Positions 32,373 to 44,657 of a DNA stretch of 64,000 nt are shown here, in pieces (the stretch's first letter is position 1; each line of letters begins with the position of its first letter). Position numbers and translations under genes: made by a program. Origin of the DNA: Thozetella sp. PMI_491 (taxonomy: Eukaryota; Ascomycota; Sordariomycetes; Chaetosphaeriales; Chaetosphaeriaceae); assembly GCA_021432635.1 (NCBI GenBank), contig MU270134.1:1-64000 (forward strand), written 5' to 3'. The notes under the pieces were generated by a model. It was given only the letters and a program-made list of their open reading frames with translations. It made no database searches and was not told the DNA's origin.

Positions 32373-33653
32373 TCAATCATCGTCGCTATCGCCGTCACTG
32401 CCAGACTCGCTCTCTTCGCCCTCTGACGATGAAGAGCTGCTCGACGACTCCACGTCATTCGGCTCGGCCATCTCCTCGTCGTCTGACTCATCTTCGGAGC
32501 TACTCTCACTGCTGCTGCCATCGTCGTCCGAAGCTTCGTCCGAGTCGGACCCCGACTCGGACTCGGATGACGAGTTCACCTCAGTATTGCCCGTCCGGAG
32601 GTTGCGTATCCTCCGCCTCTTGGCGTTCGGCTGCGAGCCGTTGGCGGGTTTCTCGTCCACATCCATCTCGTTGTCTGCTACTGCGCCGTCCTGCGTAGAG
32701 GCGGTCGTCGTCGTCTGCCCAGAGCTGGTGCTTTCCTCACTGTCGGACAATTCTTCGAGAACTAGCTCGGCCCGTATCCGCTTGATGAGCCGCTGCTTGA
32801 GGTCCGGCTCGGCAGTGCGGAGGACGAACTCGACTTCATCAAAGCTGCGCTTGTTTGGCGAGTGGGCGGGGCCATTGGTGGTCCGGGACTGCCGGGCATC
32901 CTTCTGCTCCTGCAAGAACCGGCCGATCACCTCCTCGTATCGACGTTGCTTTGCCTCCTTCTCCGGCATATCTGCCGCGAAGCCTGCTGCCCCGTCGTCC
33001 ATGTCCTTCTTGCGAATCTCGGTCGCCGTCTCGCGGAGCCGGTTCCGCACGCCGCCCTTGAGGTCGCAGATGTAGTTTAGGAAGGCGTTGAGGTCTGCCG
33101 ACGGAACCCGGGGGGCGCCGTCGAAGATATACTTTATGAGGAGCGTCTGGTGGTTCTTGTTGAACTTCCAAGCGTCGCGGGCGGTTGCCCACTGGCGGAG
33201 GTAGGAAAGGGTGGGGGTGAGATCGAACTCTGGCGTGGGCTCAGCGGACGCCTTGGGCTTCTTCTTTTTCTTCGGCTTGTTCTTTGCGGACTTCTTGGTG
33301 TCGTGCGGCGAATTTGTAGACGAGTCCTTGGTGCCCGAGGCGAACGAGACCGACTTGGTGTTCCTGGGGTGTGATGTATCTCGGGCTGTGCCAAAGGAGC
33401 GATCGCCAGTGCGGAGTCTCTTGTTGGCTGGCTGGTAGGGGGAGGAATGGCTCGGGCTGGAGTAGGCGGAGGGCGTCAGGTTTCTTTTGTTGGACGTCCC
33501 GTTTGTGGCAGGGCTGCCGGCAGTGTTTGCAGCATTGGGCCTCGATTTTGGGTTCGGAGTGACGTTTGTTGACAAAGCAGGGCTGTCGTCCGATGCTGCA
33601 CCCTTGAGCTTGAGACCCAATCGTTTCCAGGCCGGCACACGCTGGGCAGACAT
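32373..33653 (-). CDS. WKF-domain protein (C7orf50-like), probably nucleolar
   Basis: The frame extends to 33722, but the ATG at 33653 (MSAQRVPAWKRLGLKLKG) is the likely start, giving 426 residues with no intron. Residues 30-140 are low-complexity and basic, including a lysine run KPKKKKKPK that looks like a nuclear localisation signal. The WKF domain begins near residue 147 (LSYLRQWATARDAWKFNKNHQ, then LLIKYIFD) and continues to about 215. A second basic patch and a Ser/Asp/Glu-rich acidic tail of about 75 residues follow. The domain is shared with human C7orf50, linked to ribosome biogenesis; function in fungi is inferred only. It is divergent from the proteasome subunit gene with 801 bp between starts. 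Confidence 0.88.
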   Translation of the reverse strand: MSAQRVPAWKRLGLKLKGAASDDSPALSTNVTPNPKSRPNAANTAGSPATNGTSNKRNLTPSAYSSPSHSSPYQPANKRLRTGDRSFGTARDTSHPRNTKSVSFASGTKDSSTNSPHDTKKSAKNKPKKKKKPKASAEPTPEFDLTPTLSYLRQWATARDAWKFNKNHQTLLIKYIFDGAPRVPSADLNAFLNYICDLKGGVRNRLRETATEIRKKDMDDGAAGFAADMPEKEAKQRRYEEVIGRFLQEQKDARQSRTTNGPAHSPNKRSFDEVEFVLRTAEPDLKQRLIKRIRAELVLEELSDSEESTSSGQTTTTASTQDGAVADNEMDVDEKPANGSQPNAKRRRIRNLRTGNTEVNSSSESESGSDSDEASDDDGSSSESSSEDESDDEEMAEPNDVESSSSSSSSEGEESESGSDGDSDDD

Positions 33654-34454
33654 GGCGAGCAAGGACCAAATCCAGAGAAATAAAGGGAGGGAGAGAAGGC
33701 GCCCAGGCAAGGCAAAGTCCAATCCGGGAGCAGCGGGGGGGGAGGGAGGGAGGGATGGAGGGACGGCCGGCCGCTGGAATTGGGGCGGGAGCCAAGGGGG
33801 GAGCCACGCAGGACCAGCAAAGCAATGCGGGAATTCTCAGGCAATCTAGCAGAAACGACCTCTCAGAAAAGGTCCAGACTGGAGGGGGAAAATCGGTGCG
33901 CTGGTGGGCATGACCCGTCCTTCTATTGGGCCTGTCTGCGTCCTGGCGAAAAGTGCAAGGTCTTTGGCTGTTTTCCTTGGGTCAAGCCCTCGGCTGTAGC
34001 ATCAAAAAAATTCAATGCTTTTTCCTAGCAGGGTCTTATCGAGCAAGTTGGGCCGGGGTAGGCTGTCATCGATAACGGTGGGGCTTCGGACAATTAATTT
34101 GCAGCTGTTGTTTTCTCCCTTACTTGGTACAAAGAGTATTATGTAGCTAAAAGCTGACGAGTTTGGGCCTGAGGCGGCTTTTCCTTGACCGGTTGACTAA
34201 GCTTTGATGCCTGAGATCCCAGGGGCGAAGAGCTCGGAGCTCGACGCACGGATCCACACTCAGCCTTCTCCAGGCAAGCTCCCAACGCGTGGACCAGCGC
34301 AACGACGAAGCTCGGCCGCCTTGCACCTCACGAACAGACAACACCTACGAATCCCACCACCACCGCATTCATCACGGCAGAAGCGGATTTCCATTGACCC
34401 TGAGCTCTACAGAGGACCACTCTCTACACATTTCTCCCATCCATCACCGCCAAG
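33654..34454. promoter_or_regulatory. Divergent promoter region, WKF gene and proteasome gene
   Basis: The 801 bp between opposite start codons must contain both promoters. The left part is rich in A/G on the + strand (a pyrimidine-rich leader on the WKF gene's strand), with a G-rich run near 33739-33752. No GGTGGCAAA-type proteasome control element was found by eye. Confidence 0.45.
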
Positions 34455-35595
34455 ATGTCGGGTAAGACGTCGCTCTTGCCGCGAGCTGACCCTGAGCTCC
34501 GGCACAGCTCCTATCTGCCCCCCCCAGTGCCCCGTGGACTCTGAGCTGAAGCTTCATCTTAGGCAGTGCGTACGACCGGCACATCACAATCTTCTCGGAG
34601 CAGGGAAGATTGTACCAAGTTGGTATGCCGCCCCAATCGGTCGATCCCTCGAAGCCTCAAACGGCCCGACTTGCTTCGCTGTCGACTTGAGGCTTGTCTC
34701 CAGCGCGGGTTGGCGACGTGCGAGGAGGATCTGAAGGATGGCAAGGTCGCTGACGGAGTTGCTAGAATATGCCTTCAAGGCTATCACAGCTGCGAACATC
34801 ATGTCGATAGGCGTGCGTGGCAAGGACTGTGCCGTTGTGCTCTCCCAAAAGAAGGTGCCTGTAGGTTGAAGCGAGACTCAAGGCCAGCTGTTGAACAAGC
34901 CTCTCTGACCAATCACCTACAGGACAAGCTGATCGACCCTGCTTCTGTCTCGCACATCTTCCAGATCTCACCTTCCGTTGGATGCGTCATGACCGGCTCT
35001 ATTGCGGACGCCAGGGCCTTCTCCCAGCGGGCCCAGTCCGAGGCGGCCGAGTTCCGATACAAGTTCGGATACGAGATGCCATGCGATGTCTTGGCGAAGC
35101 GGCTGGCGAACATCAGCCAGGTGTATACTCAGCGGGTGAGACGGCATAGGATTGCTACAGCTACAGCTTCCCCAGCACGCCAGGCATTCGCTAATATCTT
35201 GGCAGGCTTATATGCGCCCCTACGGAGTTGCCACGACGTTGATATCACTCGACTCCGAGTTCGGGCCCCAGGTGTTCAAGTGCGACCCGGCCGGGTACTA
35301 CACCGGCTACAAGGGCACGGCGTCGGGCCCCAAGCAGCAGGAGGCTCTGAACCACCTGGAGAAGCAGCTCAAGAACAAGGACCACGCCACCGGTGACTGG
35401 AAGGAGGTAGTGGAGCTGGCCATTACGACGCTGAGCACGGTTCTTAGCATGGATTTCAAGAAGACTGAGATCGAGATCGGCATCGTGGGAGGCCCCAAGG
35501 TTGGTGGCAAGGACGGCGAGACGGACTCTGACTTCAGGAAGCTCACGGAGGAAGAGATCGACGAGCGGTTACAGGCGATCGCCGAGAAGGACTAA
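34455..35595 (+). CDS. scl1: 20S proteasome alpha-1 subunit (Scl1 / PSMA6)
   Basis: Five exons, 34455-34461, 34563-34622, 34766-34860, 34923-35135 and 35206-35595, give 254 residues. Exon 1 is only 7 nt (ATG TCG G), followed by a 101-nt intron; all junctions restore the conserved sequence. Motifs include [20 protein letters not shown] at the N-terminus (the alpha-subunit signature that gates the ring), [65 protein letters not shown] and EIEIGIVGG. The start [11 protein letters not shown] together with the QKKVPDKL block identifies the Scl1/PSMA6 member rather than another alpha subunit. Scl1 is an essential structural subunit of the 20S core outer ring. The final exon has an acidic linker ([10 protein letters not shown]) longer than in human PSMA6. 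Confidence 0.96.
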
Positions 35596-38500
35596 GGGCT
35601 CCAAGGCGAGAGATGAGCTGCGAGCCAGCTGCGAGCTGGCGGAGGGGATCGGTGCTCCCGAGAAGCCGGCCGAGGCTGCCTCAATCGTCGGCCAGTTTCT
35701 CGGGAGGACTAAGCTAAGCAGCGTGGGCGATGATGGAGGCAAGGCCAAGCGCGCCGACGCCGGTGGCCCTCCATCCCACCTTGCTTGTGTGTTATTATGC
35801 ATCCTATCTTACGCAATAGAGTTGACCTGAGTCGGCGTTTACGGGACTCGACGGCATGCACGGAACATATGTGTGCTCCCCTTGGGGATCCTATCTGGCC
35901 ACGACACTAGATAGCAATGGGCGTGTTCGCGGGGGTCATGGCCACTAGGTAGGTGTCTTTTTTGATGACGAGGCATCCGCATTGGCCGCCGGGGCTTACC
36001 CACCCCCTATCCAGCAGCGGCCCCTGTCGTCCCTAGGGCGGCGAATGAGAGCACGTAGCCAGCATCGAGCCCTCGTGCCCTGGTGCTTCAGGTGGCACTG
36101 GGGCGGCAGGCGAGATGTGGATGGGCGGGTCACTAGGGCGGGAGCGTCGTGTCGTGGTGGTCGCAAGAGGGGCTATAAGGCGACCATTGACGGAGGCATT
36201 AGGTCGCCACCACCGGCATTATGCGAGGGGGGTTAGACAGCGAAGGTCAGGATGGGGGGGAGGGGTGGACGGGTGGATGTGGCCGTCGACGACATATTGG
36301 CCTCATCTAGTCAAGCGTCTGACTGGGGTTCACGAAGCTGCGGGATGGCACAGCTCCCATGCAAGCCTCGTGGTCACTCCTTTCCCCTGAGGCCAAGTAG
36401 AGGCCGGCAAGACCCCATCCACCCAGAAGTCTGGGACGAAAAGTATCCCTAGCGCCGGAAGTGAAGTGGTAGGGAGGGGGGGTGAAGGAAGGGGAAGGGG
36501 GTGGGAAAGCGAAGGTTGTCGACCACGGCAGGGGTGTCGTGAGGGAATAAAAAACATCAGACGAACAGCATGCATGCGTCCGGGAGGTGAGAAGGACAGA
36601 GATACAGACGCGGGTTGGTGGACGATGCTCGGGAGAGCTTCGTGCAAGTGCCGCGCTACTCCCTCCTTAGGAAGGGAGGCAAGGCAGACAGCCACGACGA
36701 GCTGATACGGAGCCTTGCGGCACGTCTTGGCCCTAGACTAGCCTTGTGTGTGCGACCCGGCCCCCCGGGCTCCAAAGTGTTGGGGGAGCTCCCGAGGCTC
36801 GTGAGTGGCCGGGCGGTCGGAATGAGCCTAGGCAGAGGGCGCCGGGGGATGGGGTATCTTTTTTTTTTTTTCTTCCTGTTAACTATATTCTCCCCTTTCC
36901 CGTTTGAGTGTGCGACTCCTCCCGGGTGGGAGAAAAGAAGGGGATAGCGTTATCTGGGAAAGCCTCAATGCCTCATGCACACAGACGGGCCCGCATGGAC
37001 CGTACAGCAAAGCGGGCGGCCTAATGCAGGTGTCGGGACTGAAAATAACACAGACTTCAGCTGCCGTGGACAGGCTCGTCGACTCCATAGACTCGCCGGC
37101 CTCAGGCGTCGTCGGGCGTCGTAGGGCTTCCTCGAGCGGCCATTGGTGGTCGGGGGTCACAGCCACGACGAGCTGCCTCCACAGACAAATTTTAACCTTC
37201 TTACCCTCTTCGGCGCCGCCTGGGCACGCCGGCCATTGGGCGATCGGCCGGGCGCTGGGGGGACGGTGGCGTGCATAGCGCTCGCTGAGGGCTCGCCTAA
37301 GTTGCCGTTCCTAGCGCCCCTGCTCGGCGGCTCCTCCAAACAGACGATCGGGACGAGCGAGATCTTTTTTGTTGCTTCCTCGAGCACCCCTCCACACCCA
37401 CATTAGGCCTAACTCGCCGCAAATCGCAAACCGCTACTGAGTACCTTGCTGCTACCCATTACAACCTTAGCCCTCTAGCACCGCAGCAGCAACCGACTGG
37501 AAGCCCACTAGCAGCCCCAGATAGATACTGTCTGTATGTACTGTACCTACCTACCCACCCATTTGCGGCAGCCAGCACCCTCGCACCTGCCTTACCCACT
37601 GCACGGCGGCAGCAGCAGCACCTGGCTGCCAGCCTCGCTAGTATCACCCCAATTTCCCGGCTGCTCACCACTACCACACCCTCCACTCTTCCCACTGCAC
37701 ACCACACACCACGCACCACACACACACCACGCTCCACCGCCGCTCCCAGCAGCGCTCCGGCGATTGCGTGTGCGCTCTTCGCTGCCAGCAGGGCGTCCAC
37801 CCACGAACCGCCCGTCCCTGCAGTCAGAACCACGCCAAGCCTTGCCGGGCCCTGCCCCGTCCCATCCTCGACGTGCATGCACGCCGGCCGGCCTGGCAGG
37901 GCTACTACTGCCACTAGATTCTAGGTGACGCAGGGGTGGCTGGTGTCTCCGATCGTGTCTTGACGCTCTCGTTGGCCTCGTCCGTCCCCCCAGTCTTCGT
38001 GTTGCTAGCCCGCAAGGTTTCCCCCTTTGGCCTCTTACAGAGTTTGGGACCTTTTGCCTCCCCGGTCCGCTGGACCCGGCGTGCGGCGTGCGACGTGCCC
38101 AACATCCCGAAGCGGCCACTTTCCCCCGTAGCTGGAGCCAGAGCTGGAGCTGGAAGGGAAGGGGGGTAGGCGTGCTTTTAGTGATGGGCGTCGTGATGAC
38201 GATTAGGATGATCGTGTTTACTCCCGACCTGTGCGTACGCTTCTGGACTAGTGCGCCCGGGCTAGCATAGAGAGCGACGCCCGCGCGGGTGCTCGAGCAC
38301 ACCTTGTCGCTGTCATGAATGTCCTCCCCCCCTCCCCCTACCTACTCTACACACTAGATGCCCCCACCCCGGCCCGCCGCCAGAGGAGCGAGCCCAGCTC
38401 GCCTGGGTTGTTTAGCTTCTCACCACCCCTCATCGTCATCTGCTCGGGACGCAGGTAATATCTCCGATTTGGCCGCCGGATGAGACATGGCATCAGCGGA

Positions 38501-39170
38501 TGCATGGCTTGGCTCGAGCTGACCGCCCTAGCCTATGATGCTGCCGAGTTCCATGGCCGCTTGCTTCCTGCGGGTAGCGATGGCGCCGGCTCGTCCTAAG
38601 GCTGGCCTGGGTATGCGGGCGGTGGAGGCGGGCGTTAACCCGTTGAGAGGGGGCGCCTTTCCACGAGGGGAGGGAGGGGCGTGGTGAAGGGGGGCGGGAG
38701 GCTAGCAGAGACAAGAGACGACATCGTCGACGGGAGACGTTTCCTCTCATCATCTTTTCTCAACCCGTCCTCGTCTTGATTCGTCCTGGCCGTTGATATC
38801 CACGGGCAGCGAGATTTTGTACAAAAGGACCCCGTCCTCGCTGTCCCTGACCGCCATCATGACCTTCTGAGCAGCCACTCGCCTGAGCACCTGGAGTAGA
38901 AGAGCGAAAATCTTGCTGTTTTCAGCCTTGCCTTGCCGTCCATTTGTCCACTTTGGGTCTTGCCTTGCATAGCTGTGGTAGCCGGCGTTTACTTGCCTTG
39001 CTTTCCTTCCCGACGAGACGATACCCAACATACCCCCTTTCCGAAACCCGACGACCACCTTTCATCCATCCCCCAACCGACATCTGCGCAAACTATCATC
39101 ACGCTGTGCACGTTTCTCATCACGACGAGACCACTCCCTACCATACTACTCTAGATACTAGCTAGTAATC
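35596..39170. other. Long GC-rich intergenic region
   Basis: About 3.6 kb without a supportable gene. The open frames on both strands are short, Arg/Gly/Pro-rich and overlap. Simple-sequence runs occur (T run near 36861-36872, G-rich 36474-36510, AC-rich 37676-37732). From about 38990 the + strand is C/T/A-rich and resembles the leader of the gene that begins at 39171. Confidence 0.5.
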
Positions 39171-40055
39171 ATGTCTGACGGCCGTATGTGACCCTCCGTG
39201 GCCCTGCCCTAAGCCCTAACCGCTTGCCGCCTCCTCCCGGCGATCGGGCACCAGCCCGTCACACCCGGCGACCCGCCTGTCCATCACCCGCGCGGCGTCC
39301 CACGCTAACAATTACTTTTCTTTGTGCCTCCAGTGAACGAATACCGCACCGCTCGCGTCGCCGAGGTCCTCGGGGACTTCCGCACGCTGCAGTACTATAT
39401 CGCAGCCGCACCGACCCACCCGGACAACATGGACGACTACTATGCCGAGGGGTGGCGAGTCCTGCGCCAGTGCGCGCTGGACGGCCAGCACATCCTGGAC
39501 TGTGCGGCCGACATCACGGTGCCGCAGACCAGTGGCGGGCCCGAGGAGCAGGCCAAGGCTGAGCTGAAGCAGTATGTCGAGCACCATCTCCGCCCCCGAC
39601 GGCGACAAGGCCGCGAAGGAACTGATCTCTCCTGACCGTAACGTGCTTCGCAGGGTCTATCTCGACGCCTACTCTCGCAGACACGAAGCCCAGAAGATCT
39701 ATCTCCGCCAGGCGGCGGCTCAGCGATGGATCGAGTGGCGCGAGAGCATCCTCATGGGCGGCCGGCCTACCTCGGGAAACAACCATCAGCTTCAAAGCTG
39801 CGACCAGCAGCTCAGGATGGTGAGTAATCCATTGCCGCCCCTTGACCAGGTTATCCTTATCGAAGGCGGGCGGTGCCATGACTCTCGGAGGAGTAGGGAA
39901 GGAAGGAGACTGACTCATGACAGGAGCTGGCCACTATCTCCGATGAGACCATCTACACCGAACTCAAGACCTCAGACATCACCATGGGCCGCTGGACGGA
40001 CGAGGACCCCAGCATCCGCAGTGTGCAGCGCTGGATTCGCGCACGGCGCTCTTAG
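39171..40055 (+). CDS. Conserved-looking hypothetical protein, 4 exons
   Basis: Exons are predicted at 39171-39183, 39334-39571, 39654-39819 and 39924-40055, giving 182 residues. Support comes from consistent splicing: a 13-nt first exon ending at GTATGT, a GCTAAC branch site and CCTCCAG acceptor for intron 1, GTATGT/TTCGCAG for intron 2 and GTGAGT/GACAG for intron 3, with the frame kept throughout. The protein starts MSDGLNEYRTARVAEVLGDF and has alternating hydrophobic/charged segments suggesting helices, including YLDAYSRRHEAQKIYLRQAA, and ends RWIRARRS. There is no signal peptide or membrane span, and no family was recognised. A tiny first coding exon followed by an intron is also seen in the neighbouring proteasome gene. 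Confidence 0.7.
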
Positions 40056-40641
40056 ACGGTGTTTTTTTAATCCAGGGGCTGGTCCCTCCTTCTTTCTACA
40101 GGGAGAACCGATAAGCTCCCGGGTGCGGTGTGCGTGCGGCTTTCTCTTTTACTGGATCGATTTCGAATCATGGCTGGTCTGTCACTATTGAATACACTGC
40201 GGACGATCGATAGATACCCCTTTCAGCATACGCGGGGAAACGGGGAAGCGAGAGAGTGGCGGCGGCCATTCTCGAGGCAGAGGACAGGGGGTTCCCTTCG
40301 ATGTACATATTTCAACACACACGGCGGGCACGTTTGTTCATAACATGTCTCGGTCATATCGCATACCATGGTCTTACACCACAGGCAACCTCGGCAGGAC
40401 GCTGTCCTCGATGCAGTGGAGAATAGGCACGAATACACAAGAGAGTACAAAGACTTGAAGGCATGGAAGCGTGCAGCGCCGAGTAGATGTGATAAATGAT
40501 ATCTGGAGCTAGTTCTCTACCCAAGAAACAATCCAACGCCACGAGCCAACAAGGAGATGCAAACTAGCCAACAACGCCAAGCCCGTCTCTAACCCGCAGC
40601 AGCCGACGCTAGGAAGAGGAAGATGACGGAGACACTTGGTC
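40056..40641. other. Convergent intergenic region
   Basis: Between the stops of the hypothetical gene (+) and the TMEM234-like gene (-). It holds both 3' UTRs; no other feature was recognised. Confidence 0.5.
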
Positions 40642-41416
40642 TTACGAGATCTTGCTATGGACGCATAATGCAATGCCAGATATCGACAGTAGCATGCCGA
40701 TGGCCGTCTCTGTCGGGGTGTTAGCCATGCAGCGCGCAGCAGCAGCAGCAAGGTGAGAGGCAACATACCTCTGCTGATGACCTTCTTGTCCACCCACCAC
40801 TCGCCGATGACGGTGAACAGGAAGGCCAATGTGTTGACGATAGGCACGGTCAAGCTCAGCTCTAGCCGGGCACGTTAGCACGAGATCCCAATCACCGATG
40901 CTGACGTCACGGCGGCCTCCCGTCGGGGGGCCATGAGGCTCAAACATGAGGCTCCACCCACGATGCCCGAGGCACCTTTGGGTTCTAGCCGCAGCCAGCT
41001 GCGGCTCTTGCACGCGCACGCCTGCGCATCCGGGGCAATGGCGCGGAAAGGGGACACCATGTCCGCACGTCTGCGGTTCATCGGGAGCACTTACCGGCCT
41101 TGCCAATGAGCAGGAAGAACCAGACGCTGCCGGTGAGGTTCAGAAGCAGGGGAACCGCGTAGCGAGGGTTGCGCAGCAGGTCGATGACGGCGAAGGCGGC
41201 GCCGTAGACCTTGGACTTGAGCCAGCTGTTCTTGACGGCATCCGACTCGAGGAGCGGGTGAGCGGGCGGATTGTGCGTCTTAGCGGCCTTGCGGATGAAA
41301 GGCGTCGTGAAACCCCAGGCCAGCCCGACCAGCAGGAAGCCCAGGACGTAGTTGACGGCGGGCGGCTGAGCTGCGGGCTCGTCGATGGGCGAGGGCGAGG
41401 GCGAGGGGGAAGCCAT
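40642..41416 (-). CDS. TMEM234-like (UPF0546) small membrane protein
   Basis: Three exons on the minus strand, 41416-41095, 40861-40769 and 40709-40642, give 160 residues. Introns are 233 and 59 nt with GTAAGT/CTAG and GTATGT/ACAG ends, and both junctions keep the frame. The protein opens with a Ser/Pro repeat (MASPSPSPSP). Four hydrophobic spans follow: NYVLGFLLVGLAWGFTTP, AVPLLLNLTGSVWFFLLIG, LTVPIVNTLAFLFTVIGEWW and AIGMLLSISGIALCV. The order WGxTxPF, a linker with a basic patch, LNxxGSxxFF and P-x-N-x-LAF-x-F is that of the TMEM234/UPF0546 family, which is related in fold to small multidrug-resistance/EamA transporters. Molecular function is unknown. Confidence 0.85.
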
Positions 41417-44296
41417 GGTCCGATGTGCGAGTGAGGCTGGCGAGGCAGCTGAGGCGTGTAGCTCGGGGGAGCTAGGGCGAGCGTGGACGGTCGTCCTGCG
41501 TGGCGCGGCGGGCGGACGATGTCAGGCCCAAGAGCCAAAGAGCGACGAGCGACGGCTTCCGGCTGCGAGGGGCCACGATGCACGAGAGGAGTCACAGGAT
41601 CAATCCGGCACAGACCAGCGAGCGAGGGCCCTGGCGACACGAAAGGGGGGGGGGGGGGGGAGCCACAGCTGATGGCTGAAGGCGGTGGAAAAGAGAGAGA
41701 AAAAAAAAGGATGGACTTGTTGAGCGCTTCGGCAGCAAGTGCACGGCAGTAGGCTCAGCCTTACGGCTGGAGAATGCTTATCGAAATGGGGGTTGACGGT
41801 GTGAGGTGTCAGGTTGACGTACGTTCAGGGGGGTCGCTCTCCGGCTGCCAGCTGACCAGCGCCTTGGCGCCACCCTCTGGGGTGCGGGCCGGGGCTTTTG
41901 CTTTGCCAGGCGAGTGGGCCGCTGCTGCAGCCCTGACCCAGCGGACCGAGTCTCTTGGGGGTGCCCGACACCAAAGGGAGCTTAGGGGAACTTAGGGGAA
42001 GGCAGGGCCCAGGGGGGGAGGGGGGTGACCCGAGGGCCCGAAGCAGGAAGCAGGAAGCACCGATGCGTCGCATTAGCTTATGTCATCGCTCACTTCTTCT
42101 GCCTTAGTTAGGGATCTTGAGGGGCTTTCATTTGGCGCCTACTCAACTACTTACTACCTACTCCGTAAGACAGGTCTGCGTGCTAAGCCTGCCAAGTTTA
42201 ACCAAAGGGCAACGTACCTAAAGGTCGCTTACCCTTAGAAAGGTATGCAATTTGTCGCTTGGCGGCGCATAGGCCGTCATACTAACTCGAACACTCGCCC
42301 TATGCCAACGCTTAGTCTTCCTCGGCCACGGCGATGGCTTTCGCTCGGTGTCTTGGAGGCCGTCGACGGCTCGTGTCAGACCGCGCGCGAATACGAAGGA
42401 ACGGCCCGAAACAGCGTCGAGACTGCCTGTCTACCTACCTGCCTGCCTCTCGCCGGCTCGACTCACTTGACTCAATCGCCTACCGCTTGCAGGTCGACAG
42501 CGTCTACAGTCCCGGCGCGCAAGCTAACTACGGCAATGACCCCGGGCATGCGACTGCCTTTTGCGAGTGTGTCCGTGTGCCTGTGTGTTTGCGTGGGGGG
42601 CGCCATACCTACGGCATATGCAGCCCCCTATGCGCCTATGCTCTCCCCTGCCTGGCCTTGCATCCGCTTTACACACAGACTTTGGGGTCGATTGGGCGGC
42701 CGACGCTCCAGTCTGGGGAACGTTCTAACGCCTGCTGGTTGGCGCGCGCTGTCGCGTAGCTGGCCCTAGGCCCCGAAGCAGGCCCGAATGCTCAGCCCAG
42801 TCCCCGCGAACTGGAGACGCCGATTCCCGGTGCTCTGGGTCCGGCGGCAGCATGCCGACAGGCTCTCTGCGTCTGCAACGTGACAGCATCGTCGTGCAGA
42901 CTTTTAGTCTGTCGAAGATAGGTAAGCCCCTACCTCAGCCAACTAGCTCCCCTTTTCGACATCTACCCCCTCGTGTCTGTATCCCCCCCTTTCGTCATTG
43001 CGAGTAAAGTGTCGAGCACAGCATTTGGCGACCTCTCATTCAAGGTCATCCCAGGTTTCAGCTGCTCCATAGCGCGCAGGTGGCTTGCAGGCCATAGGGC
43101 TCTGTCGTGTGAAATCACCGTGCAGCTCCCATCTGCAGGGACAGGCTTATGTCAGACGTCGACTGCCAACGGCCATCGCCACACTCAACGGCCTGAAGCG
43201 CTTGGAATAGCATCTCTTCGGGTAGTTAAAGTGTGGCTTGCGTAGCAGACTGGGAGTCGCCATGTCAGATGGTGATTCCGAGTCCCTGGATCCGGGGTCG
43301 CGCGTGCAGGGAGGATGTAGCGCCGCAGCATCGCATCGCTTTCCCTTGCCCTCACGCTCTTGGCAGCACCGCCGCCTCGTCTTACACCGCCTGGGGCCCT
43401 TACCTCAGCCGACAAGGTCGTTCATGAATCTTCGTAAAATGCCTCAAGCAATACTACCGTGTCTCTTCTGAGTGTACTGGCAAGACTCTAGTCCAGTGGA
43501 TGAAGATACGCCCTCTGCTTGGGGCTTTCACCCTCGCTGTCTCCCTCCCCTCGCCAGCGTCAAACAGACATGCCACTCTGTGCCCCTTCGGCTAAGAGAC
43601 GAGTTCAACAGTGAAAAGTAATGCTCAAAATTGAACCTCAACTTCGTCATTTTGAGCCAAATTCGCGAAGTCATCTGATATCGCGCAACCGCGTCTCGTC
43701 GACGCGCTGGTGCAGATCGACAGAGTGCCGATCTCCCGCCTGTGATTGGCACCATCACTACCACTTCCGTCACCCCAATGTAAATATTCATGCGTCAGGC
43801 ACATGGGTTCTGCGAGTCGAGCGCAAGGTCCCAACGTCATGCGTGGGGAAGAGGTCGGACGCTGGACCCTAGAATTGGCTCGCTCGAACGGGAGCCTGGC
43901 CGGGCCTCACCTTGAGGATCCGGTTGCGACTGCACATCTGTTTACCGGCTACGTAATGCGGGATCCGTGGAAGGCCCAACCTCGAAAGTTTTTGTGCAGT
44001 TGCTAGAGTAACATTACGTCAAAACGGCTGGCTGCCGATTGCTCCTGCGTGATGGGGGATGGGAGGCTAGGATGACTGGCAAATGTGACGACGGTGACGT
44101 CTTCAAGATATCCGACTCGTAGAGCCTACAAAGTCTATAAGAACACGCCTACGCTCTGGCATGTTCAAGTCATTGATCTCCCAAATTCACCATCTCCTCG
44201 TTACTTGTAATCACAATTCACAAGAGGATCTCCAGCTTCCATAGCAGCACTCATCACAGGCTTAAACACAACCCCATCCACCAACCCTCAGCCAAC
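41417..44296. other. Intergenic region with the con-6 promoter at its right end
   Basis: No gene was recognised in 2.9 kb. A G run occurs at about 41646-41660. The frames at 42245-42769 are short and cysteine/proline-rich without family resemblance. The last 250 bp are C/A-rich with many short CA- and TC-rich stretches before the Con-6 start at 44297. Confidence 0.5.
44136..44140 (+). promoter_or_regulatory. TATA-like element upstream of the Con-6 gene
   Basis: The sequence TCTATAAGAAC lies about 157 bp before the ATG of the Con-6 gene. A TATA box at this distance is plausible for a sharply regulated, highly expressed conidiation gene. No transcript data support it here. Confidence 0.4.
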
Positions 44297-44657
44297 ATGT
44301 CTGACGCTCAAGTTGCCGGCGGCCACAAGGCTAACCTCAGCAACCCCAACACCTCGATCGAGTCCAAGCAGAACTCGGAGAAGATCCTGCAGAACGAGTT
44401 TGGTATTAATGGTAAGATTCTTCTCCCACTCCGTCGGCCCCTTCGCCCTGCCCGCCCTCGGGAACAGGACCGCAATCTAACCAACGCCACAGTGCCTCAT
44501 GTCAAAGATCCGGCTCACGTCGCCGCAGGCTTGAAGTCGTAGGTCACCCAAGCATTGTGCATGTCACACGCTGACGGCCCCCTTTAGTGCTATCCACAAC
44601 CCTAACGTGTCTGAAGAGGCAAAGGAGGCTGTCAAGGAGCGTCTTGAGGAGATGTGA
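44297..44657 (+). CDS. con-6: Con-6 family conidiation protein
   Basis: Three exons, 44297-44411, 44493-44538 and 44588-44657, code for 76 residues. Intron 1 has GTAAGA, a CTAAC branch site and CCACAG; intron 2 (50 nt) has GTAGGT and TTTAG. The protein MSDAQVAGGHKANLSNPNTS... carries two copies of the Con-6 motif: HKANLSNPNTSIESKQNSEK and, in the second, GLKSAIHNPNVSEEAKEAVK. In Neurospora, con-6 is strongly induced late in conidiation and the protein accumulates in spores. It is small, hydrophilic and probably cytosolic. The family usually has this length, so the model looks complete. Confidence 0.92.
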
